Assembly (NCBI GenBank): GCA_947685225.1
Contig: CANTUV010000035.1
Location: 9,555,501-9,619,500, forward strand
Direction: 5' to 3'
Length of the DNA: 64,000 nucleotides
DNA from: Garcia nutans
Taxonomy: Eukaryota; Streptophyta; Magnoliopsida; Malpighiales; Euphorbiaceae
Shown: positions 34,921-44,589 of the stretch, piece after piece
Layout: each line of letters opens with the position of its first letter
Position numbering within the stretch: the first letter of the stretch is position 1
Position numbers and translations under genes: made by a program
Notes under the pieces: generated by a model
Databases searched by the model: none
What the model saw: the letters and a program-made list of their open reading frames with translations, nothing else
What the model was told of the DNA's origin: nothing

Positions 34921-36133
34921 TTGAGTTTTTGCTTGTCCTCAAGCAAACTAAATTACTGTAATAAGCATAAATGACAGACTCCCTCTATATTCAAAAAGAA
35001 AAATAAAGTTTTGACAATGCTCGAATCGGATAACCTCACTTTCTCAATCAAAATAATTCACAATCATAACAGCTGAATCAAGAAGTTTCAAAATAAAAAT
35101 TTCACATTACCTAAAACCTAAAAATCCAGAGTTAAAAAATTGAGCATAAAATTCCAGCAAATTTAAATGCCATGAACAAAGTGCGAAAAACGTGAGTTTT
35201 CTCTTAAGCATTCTAACCCTCAATTTTTTTTCTGGTATGATTTTTGATGTTTTAAGGAGCCCGACTTGTTTGAACTGATACTAGCCTTTTGACGCGAAGG
35301 TAAACATTTGTGATGCCGACCCCCGGTTACTCAGCCAGAATCACCGTTCAAATGGCTACTAGCACTATTCATGATTCTAACTCATTTGTAGTCAAAATCA
35401 GCGGAACAGGGAAAAATTTTCAAAGCTCCTTAGAATTATTTGTTTTAGTTATTTTTATTCAAGGGTCATAATCTTAAGGGTCGTACCAAGTCCGACTCAA
35501 GAATCTATGGAATTATATTATGCTAAAAAATGTAACTAAGGTTTTAAACTCTAGTAATGTTCCAATTTCCATCGATCCACAACTTAACTAAAGCCATTAC
35601 AATCGATCCTCACCAATTGATTGAAATCACTAAGTTAACCTCAAGAAATTATCATTTATGAAATTTCAAATTAGTTTAACATGTAAAGGGGAAATCACAT
35701 CAAATTATACTTATCATAACAATTTAGCTTACTTAACAGGCATTGATTGAGACAAATGAATCAATAAAATGAAGTAGAAATTTATTCAATAAAGTATACC
35801 TCTCCCCCTTACTTAAGATGCACATTGTCCTCAATGTGTGCGCAAAACATGAAACAATGAAGAGAGATAATTACTGGCCTTTTTCAAGTCCATGAGTGGA
35901 TGAAAATGAGTACGGTGCCAAGAGTGCGGTGAAGGAGGTATTGCAGCAAAATAGTATTCTACAATGTACTCAAAACAAGGTTAATATATATAAATAAATA
36001 AAGAAACGAAACAATGCTAAAGAAAATAATAATAATAATACTAATCCAAAAGCACGTAAAAGAAGAAAAACTAAAAAGCGTATTAAATAAGTAAAGAAAT
36101 AAAGGACGACATCAAAATAAAATAAAAATGTGG
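34921..36133 (-). other. Athila 3' untranslated region
   Basis: Non-coding sequence between the second ORF and the polypurine tract. It is AT-rich at the ORF end and contains no array or ORF that can be supported. Confidence 0.6.
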
Positions 36134-37597
36134 CTAATCATTGCTGGTCTCATCATCATCGGAGACATCAACTGGTGGAGAGGGTTCCGGTGCAGGTGCA
36201 GGTGCAGGTGCCGGTGCACGGGCAGGTGGCTGATAGTGTGGAGGTGGTGGCTGCGAAGGGTGAAATCCCTGATACCGCCAGAACTCCAACATGGATTGCT
36301 CTAGCCACTGTCGCCTCAAGATCTCGTGATCTAACTGAGCTTGGAAGTCTTCCTGCTGGATTAAGATCATATTCTGGTTTAGAGCGATATTGTTAATCAT
36401 ACCTTCCATCCGACACATCTGGCGCTCAAACTCGGTGGGTTTCCTGTCATCATCCCACTCCTCATTAATTGACTGCCGCCAATCTCGGAATGCAGGAGGC
36501 TGGACAAAGGAAGGCCCGGCAGAAGAAGAAGGTGCAGCAGCATCAGATGGTCCAGCAGCAGATGGTTCAGCAGCAGAAGGTCCAGCAGGATAATCTGACG
36601 GTGGAGGTGGTGGTATATCGGAGGTAGGAGCAGAAGGAGCCGCCTCTGGTAAATTTGAATCCATAAGAGCAGCCCGCAGCCCAGCTACCTGTTCCCTGTT
36701 CAACCTCTTCAGTGTGTCCATACCCAATATCTTGGGCATACAGTCCACCGTCATAGGGAGGCAACCATCTAACACACCCAGCCGTTGAGCAAGTCTCGTG
36801 ACATACATGCCACCGTGTAAAGCACCTGAAGCTCCCTTCCGAGACTTCTCATGGAAGAAATGGGTGATGGCATGGGCTACATTGCACTGGATCTTATGTT
36901 GCATGCAGTGCAGAAAGAACAGATTCCTCAAGGTCACCACCCCTGTACTGCTCAGTCTGGCTGTAAGTGTGTGAACCAACAAATTATGCACCACCCGGCA
37001 GGGGAAAGAACTGAAGTTGGATGCTTTGGAGACCTTGGGCTGATATCTATCTGCAGTGGGTGCAAAGTCATGCCAAACCCGAGGCGGAACAACATCATAC
37101 TCAGCAAAATCCACCTCGGAACTGAGATAATCGGTGGTCTGGACCTCCTCTTCAGTATACAACCCGAGATGTACCCCAAGGTCGTTGATGCTCATGTGGA
37201 ACATCTGCCCTCCCAGTCGGAATTTAATTGTCGGCTCAGTGATGGAGATTTTGGTCTTCTGGAACTGAAAGGTGCAGTAAAACTCAAGTGTAAGCTCTCG
37301 GTATGAAGGCTCGCGGATAGAGAAGAGCTGACCCCACCCTGGTTGATCAATCATCTCTTTTACTTCTGCAGCAATATTAACCATCTCCATAGCCTCCCAG
37401 TCTAAGTACCGAGGTGCCGACCATTCTTTGTTGCCAAATAACTCGAACCGTCGTCGTTCCTCGCCGTTTGAGAATTTAAGGCACTTATGTCCCGCCATGA
37501 ATTTAGAAGTTGGGCGGGTAGCAGGCTGGCTGGAACTACCCTCCCCTCGGGCCCGTTTGGCTGGAAGCTGGGACGATGATTGCTTGCGAGGACCCAT
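36134..37597 (-). CDS. Athila second ORF (plant retrotransposon ORF1 / 'putative plant transposon protein' family) in the env-like position
   Basis: An intact 487-codon ORF. A basic, Ser-rich start (residues 1-30) leads to a conserved region (about 38-300; GHKCLKFSNGEERRRFELF, WGQLFSIREPSYRELTLEFY, then SINDLGVHLGLYTEEEV). A Pro/Ala/Ser-rich linker follows (about 320-375), then a Gln-rich helical part (about 395-450), and a PAPAPAP tail with an acidic DDDE end. This matches proteins labelled Arabidopsis retrotransposon ORF-1 / plant transposon protein; its function is unknown. No signal peptide or strong transmembrane segment is visible, so calling it an envelope would be unsupported. Six bases upstream of TCGAAAATG is a splice acceptor, and a TATA box lies about 790 bases upstream, suggesting its own transcript. 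Confidence 0.85.
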   Translation of the reverse strand: MGPRKQSSSQLPAKRARGEGSSSQPATRPTSKFMAGHKCLKFSNGEERRRFELFGNKEWSAPRYLDWEAMEMVNIAAEVKEMIDQPGWGQLFSIREPSYRELTLEFYCTFQFQKTKISITEPTIKFRLGGQMFHMSINDLGVHLGLYTEEEVQTTDYLSSEVDFAEYDVVPPRVWHDFAPTADRYQPKVSKASNFSSFPCRVVHNLLVHTLTARLSSTGVVTLRNLFFLHCMQHKIQCNVAHAITHFFHEKSRKGASGALHGGMYVTRLAQRLGVLDGCLPMTVDCMPKILGMDTLKRLNREQVAGLRAALMDSNLPEAAPSAPTSDIPPPPPSDYPAGPSAAEPSAAGPSDAAAPSSSAGPSFVQPPAFRDWRQSINEEWDDDRKPTEFERQMCRMEGMINNIALNQNMILIQQEDFQAQLDHEILRRQWLEQSMLEFWRYQGFHPSQPPPPHYQPPARAPAPAPAPAPEPSPPVDVSDDDETSND

Positions 37598-37608
37598 TTT
37601 CGATAAAT

Positions 37609-38185
37609 CTGCAAGAATAAATTAAATGGCTCGTCAATAACTAAAGCATATCAAAATGCAGGCTAAACAACGCAATCCACCTAGAACCAAATACCTCAAT
37701 TAATTGCAAGCAATAAACCAACCGGAACGATAAACACACAATAAAGCCAATCACCAAATCAACATATTATCCATAAACCAAAAGTAACTAGGATTAATCA
37801 AACAATTTCAAAATCAACATATTATTCAATTTCATAAATCACAAGTAACGAGAATCAAAACAATTATTTGATTAATCAACACAATAATAACACAACGGAA
37901 TAACGCAAATGATTAACAAAACAATTACAATTAAAACAACATATTATTTGATTAATCAACAATTCAAAACAAATCTAAAGCCAAACAAATTCCGAATCAA
38001 ACGGTAGTTCAAAACGACAATTAAAATCAAACGCCACAAAAATTTAAAACACCGGAATAAAGCAAACAAATCACAAAATTTCAAATATCATGGTGAACAC
38101 CAGCAATTACAAGAAATGTATATGAAAAATGAAAGAAAAAAACTAAACAAAACAAAGAAAAATCGAAAAAGATCAGTTCTCGTAC
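37609..38185 (-). other. Predicted leader intron of the Athila second ORF
   Basis: Donor TTTCAG/GTACGAG at 38185 and acceptor TTCTTGCAG/ATTTATCG at 37609 bound a 577-bp AT-rich segment. The acceptor lies 11 bases before the ATG. Sequence upstream of the donor is CT-rich like a plant 5' UTR. This is inferred from splice consensus only. Confidence 0.5.
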
Positions 38186-38387
38186 CTGAAATCGCGAATC
38201 CAAGTGAAAATGAGTAGTTGCAATGGAAAAAACGAGAAATCACACGTCAATAATGCAAGCCGGGGGTAGAAATTCTTCGAAAACCGAATGGGTGTGTGAA
38301 TTAGCCGGTGAAAACGCAAAAAATTTGAGAGAAAACGAGAGAAAATGAGAGAAGATTTGAGTTTTTTTCGGAAAAATGGGCGTGGGG

Positions 38388-38397
38388 CTATATATAG
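38388..38397 (-). promoter_or_regulatory. Internal TATA box upstream of the second ORF
   Basis: CTATATATAG (palindromic) is followed on the minus strand by GCCCCACGCCC and a CTCTCATTTTCTCTC leader. It abuts the ACACGCCC array, which would lie immediately upstream of the core promoter. Confidence 0.5.
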
Positions 38398-38925
38398 AAA
38401 ACGTCAACATGCCCAGCGACACGCCCGTGTTGATGGGCGTGCCCCACGATTTAAAAGCCAGTTTACGTGACACGCTCTTGGACACGGCCGTGTCCCTTGG
38501 CGTGTCGCAGCTACTGGATGAAATTGCAATTTACACGCCCATAAACACGGGCGTGCTCATGGGCATGTCATTCATACTGTGACACATATGCAATCAACAC
38601 GCCCACTAATCTGGGCGTGTTCCTGGGGCGTGCCCATTTCAAATTTCAAATTTCAAATTTCAAATTTTAATTTTTTTTATAGAGACACGTTCATGAACAC
38701 GGTAGTGTCCATGGGCGTGTGATAGCTTCTGTTTGAAAAATAAAACGACACGCTCATAGACACGGGCGTGTCCATGGGCGTGTAGTAGCTACTGTTTGAA
38801 AAGATAATTTACACGTCCAATGACACGGGCGTGTTCATGGGCGTGTAATAGCTACTGCCTGAGAAACATAATGACACGCCCAGTGACACAGGCGTGTCTA
38901 TGGGCGTGTTCTCAATTTATTCACC
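38398..38925. repeat. ACACGCCC palindromic array, eight units (internal)
   Basis: Units of about 62-68 bp of the same module as in the LTRs, in the same plus-strand orientation and with the GGGCGTGTAATAGCTACTG tail. They are more divergent from the LTR units than the two LTR copies are from each other. One unit is broken by four AAATTTC repeats (38637-38665). Confidence 0.9.
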
Positions 38926-39096
38926 AAAAATCAAATTCTCTCTGCAACTTCAAATTAGGTAAAACAACAACCACCCCTTCAAGAAAAGAAAGTTAAAACA
39001 AAATGACAAAACAAACCAAAAACATAAAGACGGTGGGTTGCCTCCCACCCAGCACTTCTTTAACGTCGTATTAGTTGGACGGTTGGACGAATGTCC

Positions 39097-42000
39097 CTAA
39101 TCTTGGAGGTGCAAAACCTCCTTGAAGGCCTGTATTTCCCCTCCAAAATAAGATTTGAGCCTGTGCCCATTGACTTTGAAACCTCCTTTTTCCGGGTGGC
39201 TTATTTCAACCACCCCGTAAGGAAAAACTTCCTTGACAGTAAAAGGACCGGACCATCGAGATTTCAACTTACCTGGAAAGAGTCGGAGCCTTGAATTATA
39301 CAGCAATACCTGATCTCCTGCTTGAAACTCTTTCTGTTTCTTGATGTGAGTATCATGCCATCTCTTGGTACGTTCCTTATACATCCTTGCATTGTCATAA
39401 GCTTGCAACCTCCACTCGTCTAGTTCATTTACCTGTAATTTTCGCCTTTCACCTGCACAAGCTAGATCAAGGTTAATCTGTTTTATTGCCCAATATGCAT
39501 GATGTTCTATCTCAACAGGTAAATGGCAAGCTTTTCCATATACCAATCTAAATGGTGTAGTGCCTAAGGGAGTTTTAAAAGCAGTTCTAAAAGCCCATAG
39601 AGCATTGTCCAATTGCTTGGACCAATCTTTTCGGGATCGTTCAACAGATTTTTCCAGAATTCGTTTGATTTCCCTATTTGTGTTCTCGACTTGGCCACTG
39701 GTTTGGGGGTGATAAGGAGTAGCAAACCTGTGTGTAACTCCTAATCTATTAAAAACCTTTTCAAGCTGAGTGTTACAAAAATGAGTACCCCTATCACTGA
39801 TAATTGCTTTTGGCGTGCCAAATCGAGAAAATAATTTCTTCAAAAATTGCACTACAACCCTAGCATCATTGGTTGCCAAGGCTTGGGCTTCAGGCCATTT
39901 AGACACATAATCAATAGCTACCAAAATATATTTGTTGCCAAAAGAGTTGGGAAATGGTCCCATAAAGTCAATTCCCCATACATCAAAAATTTCACAAACT
40001 AGAATACCATTTTGGGGCATCTCATCACGAGATGAAATGTTTCCAGCCCTTTGGCATTGATCACAGCGAACTACAAATTCGTAGCTATCTTTAAACAAAG
40101 TGGGCCAATAGAATCCTGATTCTAGTACTTTTTGAGCAGTTCTATTGGCCCCCATATGACCACCAGCTGGTCCGGCATGGCATTCACTAAGTATGTTCAT
40201 TGATTCGGGCCATGCCACACATCTTCGGATCATGTGATCCTTACACAACTTAAACAAAAAGGGATCCTCCCAAAAATAATACTTTAGATCAGAAAAGAAT
40301 TTCTTCTTTGCTTGATAAGTTAGGTCCTTAGGGAGTTCCCTAACAGCTAAGTAATTTGCAAAGTCTGCAAACCATGGTGTTTCAAAATTTAAACCACTTA
40401 CCTCACTTACCATGGCGTATAGCTGTTCATCGGGGAAGTGATCATCAATGTCCCCTTCTTCAAGTCTCTCTAGGGTTGGATTCTCCAGGCGAGAGAGATG
40501 ATCTGCTGCAAGATTTTCGGCTCCCTTCTTATCTTGAATTGTTAAGTCGAATTCCTGCAACAACAAAACCCATCGGATTAGTCTAGGTTTAGCATCAACT
40601 TTCGCGAATAAGTACCTTAAAGCTGAATGGTCTGTATAAACAATCACCCTTAACAAGATTAGATACGATATAAACTTGTCAAAAGCAAAAACCACAGCTA
40701 GCAGCTCTTTCTCTGTAGTTGTGTAATTGGCTTGAGCTGCATTCAAGGTCTTGCTCGCATAGTAGATTGGTTGGAAGTATTTCTCTTTGCGTTGGCCCAA
40801 AACTGCTCCTACTGCAAAGTCACTTGCATCACACATCAGTTCAAATGGTAGATTCCAATTAGGAGCTACCATGATTGGAGCATGGGTCAATTTCTCCTTC
40901 AGGGTCGTGAATGCTCTCAGACATTCCTCATCAAAAACAAAATCGACATCCTTCTTAAGGAGTCTTGTCAATGGACGGGCTATCTTAGAGAAATCTTGAA
41001 TGAACCTTCGATAAAAACCCGCATGCCCTAGGAAACTTCTGATGGCTTTCACAGATGTGGGTGGTGGTAGCTTCTCAATAATGTCTATCTTTGCCCGATC
41101 CACCTCAATGCCTTTGCTTGAAATCTTGTGTCCCAACATGATTCCTTCTTGAACCATGAAATGACACTTTTCCCAATTCAGCACCAAATTTGTTTCCTCA
41201 CATCTCATCAAAACCCTTTCAAGGTTTTCCAAACATTTTTCAAATGAGCTGCCATAGACTGAGAAATCATCCATAAACACCTCCATAATGTCTTCTATGA
41301 GTTCATCAAAGATTGCTATCATGCACCTTTGGAAAGTGGCAGGGGCGTTACACAACCCAAATGGCATTCTTCGATATGCAAATGTCCCATATGGGAAGGT
41401 GAAGGTAGTTTTCTCTTGGTCTTCCGGTGCAATGGGAATTTGGAAATAGCCTGAAAGGCCATCCAAAAAAACAGTAGTATTCATGGCCGGATAATCTCTC
41501 CAACATCTGATCAATGAAGGGTAAAGGAAAGTGATCCTTTCTAGTTGCATCATTAATTTTCTGTAGTCAATGCAAACCCTCCAACCAGTAACTGTTCTTG
41601 TTGGAATCAGCTCATCATTTTCATTAGGGATCACAGTCATTCCTCCTTTCTTCGGTACTACTTGAACTGGGCTCAACCAAGAACTATCCGAGATCGGATA
41701 TATAATCCCTGCATCAAGTAGTTTTATCACTTCAGCCTTCACTACATCTTTCATCTTTGGGTTCAGTCTCCTCTGTGGTTGCACTACTGGCTTGAATTCA
41801 TCTTCCATTAGTATCTTGTGAGTGCAATAGGATGGACTAATCCCCTTGATATCTGCTATCTTCCAAGCTATCACTTGCTTGTGTTTCTGCAACAACTGGA
41901 TGAGTTTTTCTTTCTGCTTAGAAGATAGGTGGGAACTCAGAATGATGGGCAATCTCTTTTTCTCTGCCAAAAACCCATACTCAAGGTGATCCGGAAGAGG

Positions 42001-44451
42001 CTTCAGTTCCAAGTTGGGTGGATCAATCATCGATGGTTTTGGCTTTTCTTCCTTTGGCATTTCAATGGTCTCATATGCCCTGCATTTGAATGATTTGCTT
42101 GCTTCAAGAAAAGCAAGCTGCTCCATTGCTTCGTGACCCTCGATATTTTCCTGCAATAAACACAACTCAAGGGGATCCTTGGAAACAATGTTAGTTAAAC
42201 AATTTACGGTCTCATGCTCAACAACATCATTGCATGATTCCGCCTCATCAAGTGAAAGTGAATGTTTCATGGCATCATGTATCCTAAAAATTACTTTCTC
42301 CTCACCCACTCTCAAAGTCAATGTGCCGTCATGAACATCAATAAGGGCACGGGCTGTATTCAAAAATGGCCTACCAAGAATAAGCGAAACATCCACATCC
42401 TCATCAATATCAATGACAACAAAATCATTGGGGAAAATGAAATCCCCGACTTTTACCAACACATCTTCTATTATGCCACGAGGGTGGACTACCGATTTAT
42501 CGGCAAGTTGGATGGTCATAAGTGTTGGTTTAGGTTGACCAATGCCTAGCTCTTTAAACATTTTATAGGGCATAACACTTATGCTAGCCCCCAAATCAGC
42601 TAAAGCACTTTTAACCTCAAGATTACCTATAAAACATGGAATGGTAAAACTACCTGGATCTTTTAATTTCTTAGGTAATCTTTTTTGCAAAATTGCTGAA
42701 CTTTTTTCAGATAAATGCACTAAAGATACTTCCTCAAGTTTCCTTTTGTTAGAAAGGATATCTTTCAAAAATTTAGCATACTTAGGCATTTGTGACAAAG
42801 CTTCAGCAAATGGAATGTTAATATGCAATTGTTTAAAGAGTTCAAGGAACTTACCGAACTGAGCATCAATCTTGTCCTTGTTCAACCTTGCCGGATAGGG
42901 TACTCTAGGTCGGTATTCCTTCAAATTGGGGCTGCTTGCTTGTGGCTGCTTCTCTCTTTCACTTTCAAGTGCAGCTTTCTCTCCCGAAGTGGTAGGAGGA
43001 TCTTCTTCTTTTTCTTTTTCTTGCTCTTCAGCCCTCTTCTTTTCCACATCTCTATTGATTTCTTTTCCACCCCTTAGTGTAATTGCCTTAAGTTGCTCTT
43101 TAGGGTTTGCCTCAGTGTTGCTAGGTAAACTTCCTTGTGGTCTTTCACTGAGCAATTTGGCAATTTGCCCCACCTGATTCTCCAAATTGTGAATGGAGGC
43201 TTGTTGATTTTTAAGGGAGGTTTCAGTTGATTGGAACCTTGTTTCAGAAGCTGCTATAAATTTCTCCATCATGTCCTCCAAACTACTCTTTCTTGGAGGG
43301 GCAGCTTGTTGATGCTGGGGTTGCTGGAATCCAGGGGGAGGTCTTGGATTATTTTGATTGGTCCATGAGAAATTTGGATGATTCCTCCACCCCGGATTGT
43401 ATGTGTTGCTGTATGGATTATTCTGTTGTTGCCTTGGCATATTCCCAACATAATCTACTTGCTCTTGCTTGGCAAACATGTTGCCACTTTGGCAATCTTG
43501 ACTTTGGTTTCCACCTCCACACCATTCACAAGACATCACCTGCATAACCTTTCCTGAAGAAGAAGCCAAAGAATCAAATTTCTTATTCAATGCTTCTAAT
43601 TGGGCTGTCAATGCCACCACTGGATCTAATTGGTGTGATCCCACGGCCTTCAGCTTTCCTTGCTCTCTTGGGGCTTGCCATTGATAATTGGTGATGGCCA
43701 TATCTTCAATTAAGTCCCTTGCTTGTTCCGGTGTCTTGTTATTGATGGTACCACCAGCTGCTGCATTAATGGATTGTTTACTTACATAATTCAACCCATT
43801 GTAAAATGTTTGAATTTGAAGCCATAGTGGAAGCCCATGATGAGGACACCTTCTCAGCAGATCTTTGAATCTCTCCCAGGCATCATAAAGAGTCTCACCA
43901 TCTTGTTGTAAAATGGCGGTTTTTGATGGTGGGAAATATTTCTCTAAGAACTTCTCTGCCAATTGGGCCCAGGTGGTGAAAGTTCCTGGAGGAAAGGATT
44001 TCAGCCACTTCTTTGGTCTGTCTCTAAGAGAAAATGGGAACAACCTCAGCCTAATTGCATCTTCTGAGACATTGTTTATCTTAAATGTGTCACAAATCTC
44101 CAGAAAATTCTCAAGATGTGCATTAGGATCTTCATCAGGGAACCCATCGAATTGACAAGTCTGCTGCACCATTTGAATCACATTCACCTTTATTTCGAAG
44201 TTATTTGCAGCAACTGTCGGTCTCCGGATACTCGATTCAGCCCCATTTAAATTGGGCTTAGCAAACTCCTGCATTGTTCTTGGTCCAGCTCCTTCCATCA
44301 CTTCGAATATTTCTTCTTGTTCAATTTCCAGGTTTGTTCTTGAACTTACGTCTTCTAGATCTGCCTCCTCTTCTTCCTTTTGCTTTCTCCTCAAGGTTCT
44401 TTCTAGTTCTGGGTCTAACTCCAGTAGTTGGGATGAGCTAGATCTGGTCAT
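39097..44451 (-). CDS. Athila gag-pol polyprotein, intact
   Basis: A single open frame of 1784 codons from ATG at 44451. The frame stays open to 44490, but MTRSSSSQ is the more usual start. Residue positions below count from 44490. Gag includes a nucleocapsid-like C-x2-C motif (CEWCGGGNQSQDC, about 320). Protease has LADLGASISVMP (about 633). RT has PFGLCNAPATFQRCM and the FMDDFSVYG active site (about 1070). RNase H starts at LMCDASDFAVGAVLG (about 1222). Integrase has an H-H-C-C finger (HAGPAGGHMGANRT...CDQCQ, about 1440), WGIDFMGPFP (about 1508), ISDRGTHFCN (about 1560) and HPQTSGQVEN with the catalytic Glu nearby. The order PR-RT-RH-IN is Ty3/gypsy. No stop or frameshift is present, and it ends before the internal array. 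Confidence 0.96.
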   Translation of the reverse strand: MTRSSSSQLLELDPELERTLRRKQKEEEEADLEDVSSRTNLEIEQEEIFEVMEGAGPRTMQEFAKPNLNGAESSIRRPTVAANNFEIKVNVIQMVQQTCQFDGFPDEDPNAHLENFLEICDTFKINNVSEDAIRLRLFPFSLRDRPKKWLKSFPPGTFTTWAQLAEKFLEKYFPPSKTAILQQDGETLYDAWERFKDLLRRCPHHGLPLWLQIQTFYNGLNYVSKQSINAAAGGTINNKTPEQARDLIEDMAITNYQWQAPREQGKLKAVGSHQLDPVVALTAQLEALNKKFDSLASSSGKVMQVMSCEWCGGGNQSQDCQSGNMFAKQEQVDYVGNMPRQQQNNPYSNTYNPGWRNHPNFSWTNQNNPRPPPGFQQPQHQQAAPPRKSSLEDMMEKFIAASETRFQSTETSLKNQQASIHNLENQVGQIAKLLSERPQGSLPSNTEANPKEQLKAITLRGGKEINRDVEKKRAEEQEKEKEEDPPTTSGEKAALESEREKQPQASSPNLKEYRPRVPYPARLNKDKIDAQFGKFLELFKQLHINIPFAEALSQMPKYAKFLKDILSNKRKLEEVSLVHLSEKSSAILQKRLPKKLKDPGSFTIPCFIGNLEVKSALADLGASISVMPYKMFKELGIGQPKPTLMTIQLADKSVVHPRGIIEDVLVKVGDFIFPNDFVVIDIDEDVDVSLILGRPFLNTARALIDVHDGTLTLRVGEEKVIFRIHDAMKHSLSLDEAESCNDVVEHETVNCLTNIVSKDPLELCLLQENIEGHEAMEQLAFLEASKSFKCRAYETIEMPKEEKPKPSMIDPPNLELKPLPDHLEYGFLAEKKRLPIILSSHLSSKQKEKLIQLLQKHKQVIAWKIADIKGISPSYCTHKILMEDEFKPVVQPQRRLNPKMKDVVKAEVIKLLDAGIIYPISDSSWLSPVQVVPKKGGMTVIPNENDELIPTRTVTGWRVCIDYRKLMMQLERITFLYPSLIRCWRDYPAMNTTVFLDGLSGYFQIPIAPEDQEKTTFTFPYGTFAYRRMPFGLCNAPATFQRCMIAIFDELIEDIMEVFMDDFSVYGSSFEKCLENLERVLMRCEETNLVLNWEKCHFMVQEGIMLGHKISSKGIEVDRAKIDIIEKLPPPTSVKAIRSFLGHAGFYRRFIQDFSKIARPLTRLLKKDVDFVFDEECLRAFTTLKEKLTHAPIMVAPNWNLPFELMCDASDFAVGAVLGQRKEKYFQPIYYASKTLNAAQANYTTTEKELLAVVFAFDKFISYLILLRVIVYTDHSALRYLFAKVDAKPRLIRWVLLLQEFDLTIQDKKGAENLAADHLSRLENPTLERLEEGDIDDHFPDEQLYAMVSEVSGLNFETPWFADFANYLAVRELPKDLTYQAKKKFFSDLKYYFWEDPFLFKLCKDHMIRRCVAWPESMNILSECHAGPAGGHMGANRTAQKVLESGFYWPTLFKDSYEFVVRCDQCQRAGNISSRDEMPQNGILVCEIFDVWGIDFMGPFPNSFGNKYILVAIDYVSKWPEAQALATNDARVVVQFLKKLFSRFGTPKAIISDRGTHFCNTQLEKVFNRLGVTHRFATPYHPQTSGQVENTNREIKRILEKSVERSRKDWSKQLDNALWAFRTAFKTPLGTTPFRLVYGKACHLPVEIEHHAYWAIKQINLDLACAGERRKLQVNELDEWRLQAYDNARMYKERTKRWHDTHIKKQKEFQAGDQVLLYNSRLRLFPGKLKSRWSGPFTVKEVFPYGVVEISHPEKGGFKVNGHRLKSYFGGEIQAFKEVLHLQD

Positions 44452-44565
44452 AAACAATAAGAAATACATACAATGATAGTAAACCAGCAAGAACTAAAAT
44501 TAAAAACTATTAAAAAGAAAACTAAATCAACAATCTTAATTATATTACTAATATTGAAACCGTTG

Positions 44566-44583
44566 TCCCCGGCAGCGGCGCCA
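44566..44583 (-). promoter_or_regulatory. Primer-binding site, tRNA-Asp type
   Basis: TGGCGCCGCTGCCGGGGA on the minus strand lies six bases inside the 5' LTR. It differs from the Athila-type tRNA-Asp complement by one base (GCT for GTT). Confidence 0.85.
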
Positions 44584-44589
44584 AAAACT

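Noticed and set aside
36130..37306. Plus-strand ORFs across the Athila second ORF
   Set aside because: Antisense shadows of a long, domain-bearing minus-strand ORF.
36134..37597. Calling the Athila second ORF a true envelope gene
   Set aside because: No signal peptide, transmembrane segment or fusion-like region is visible. Only its position is env-like.
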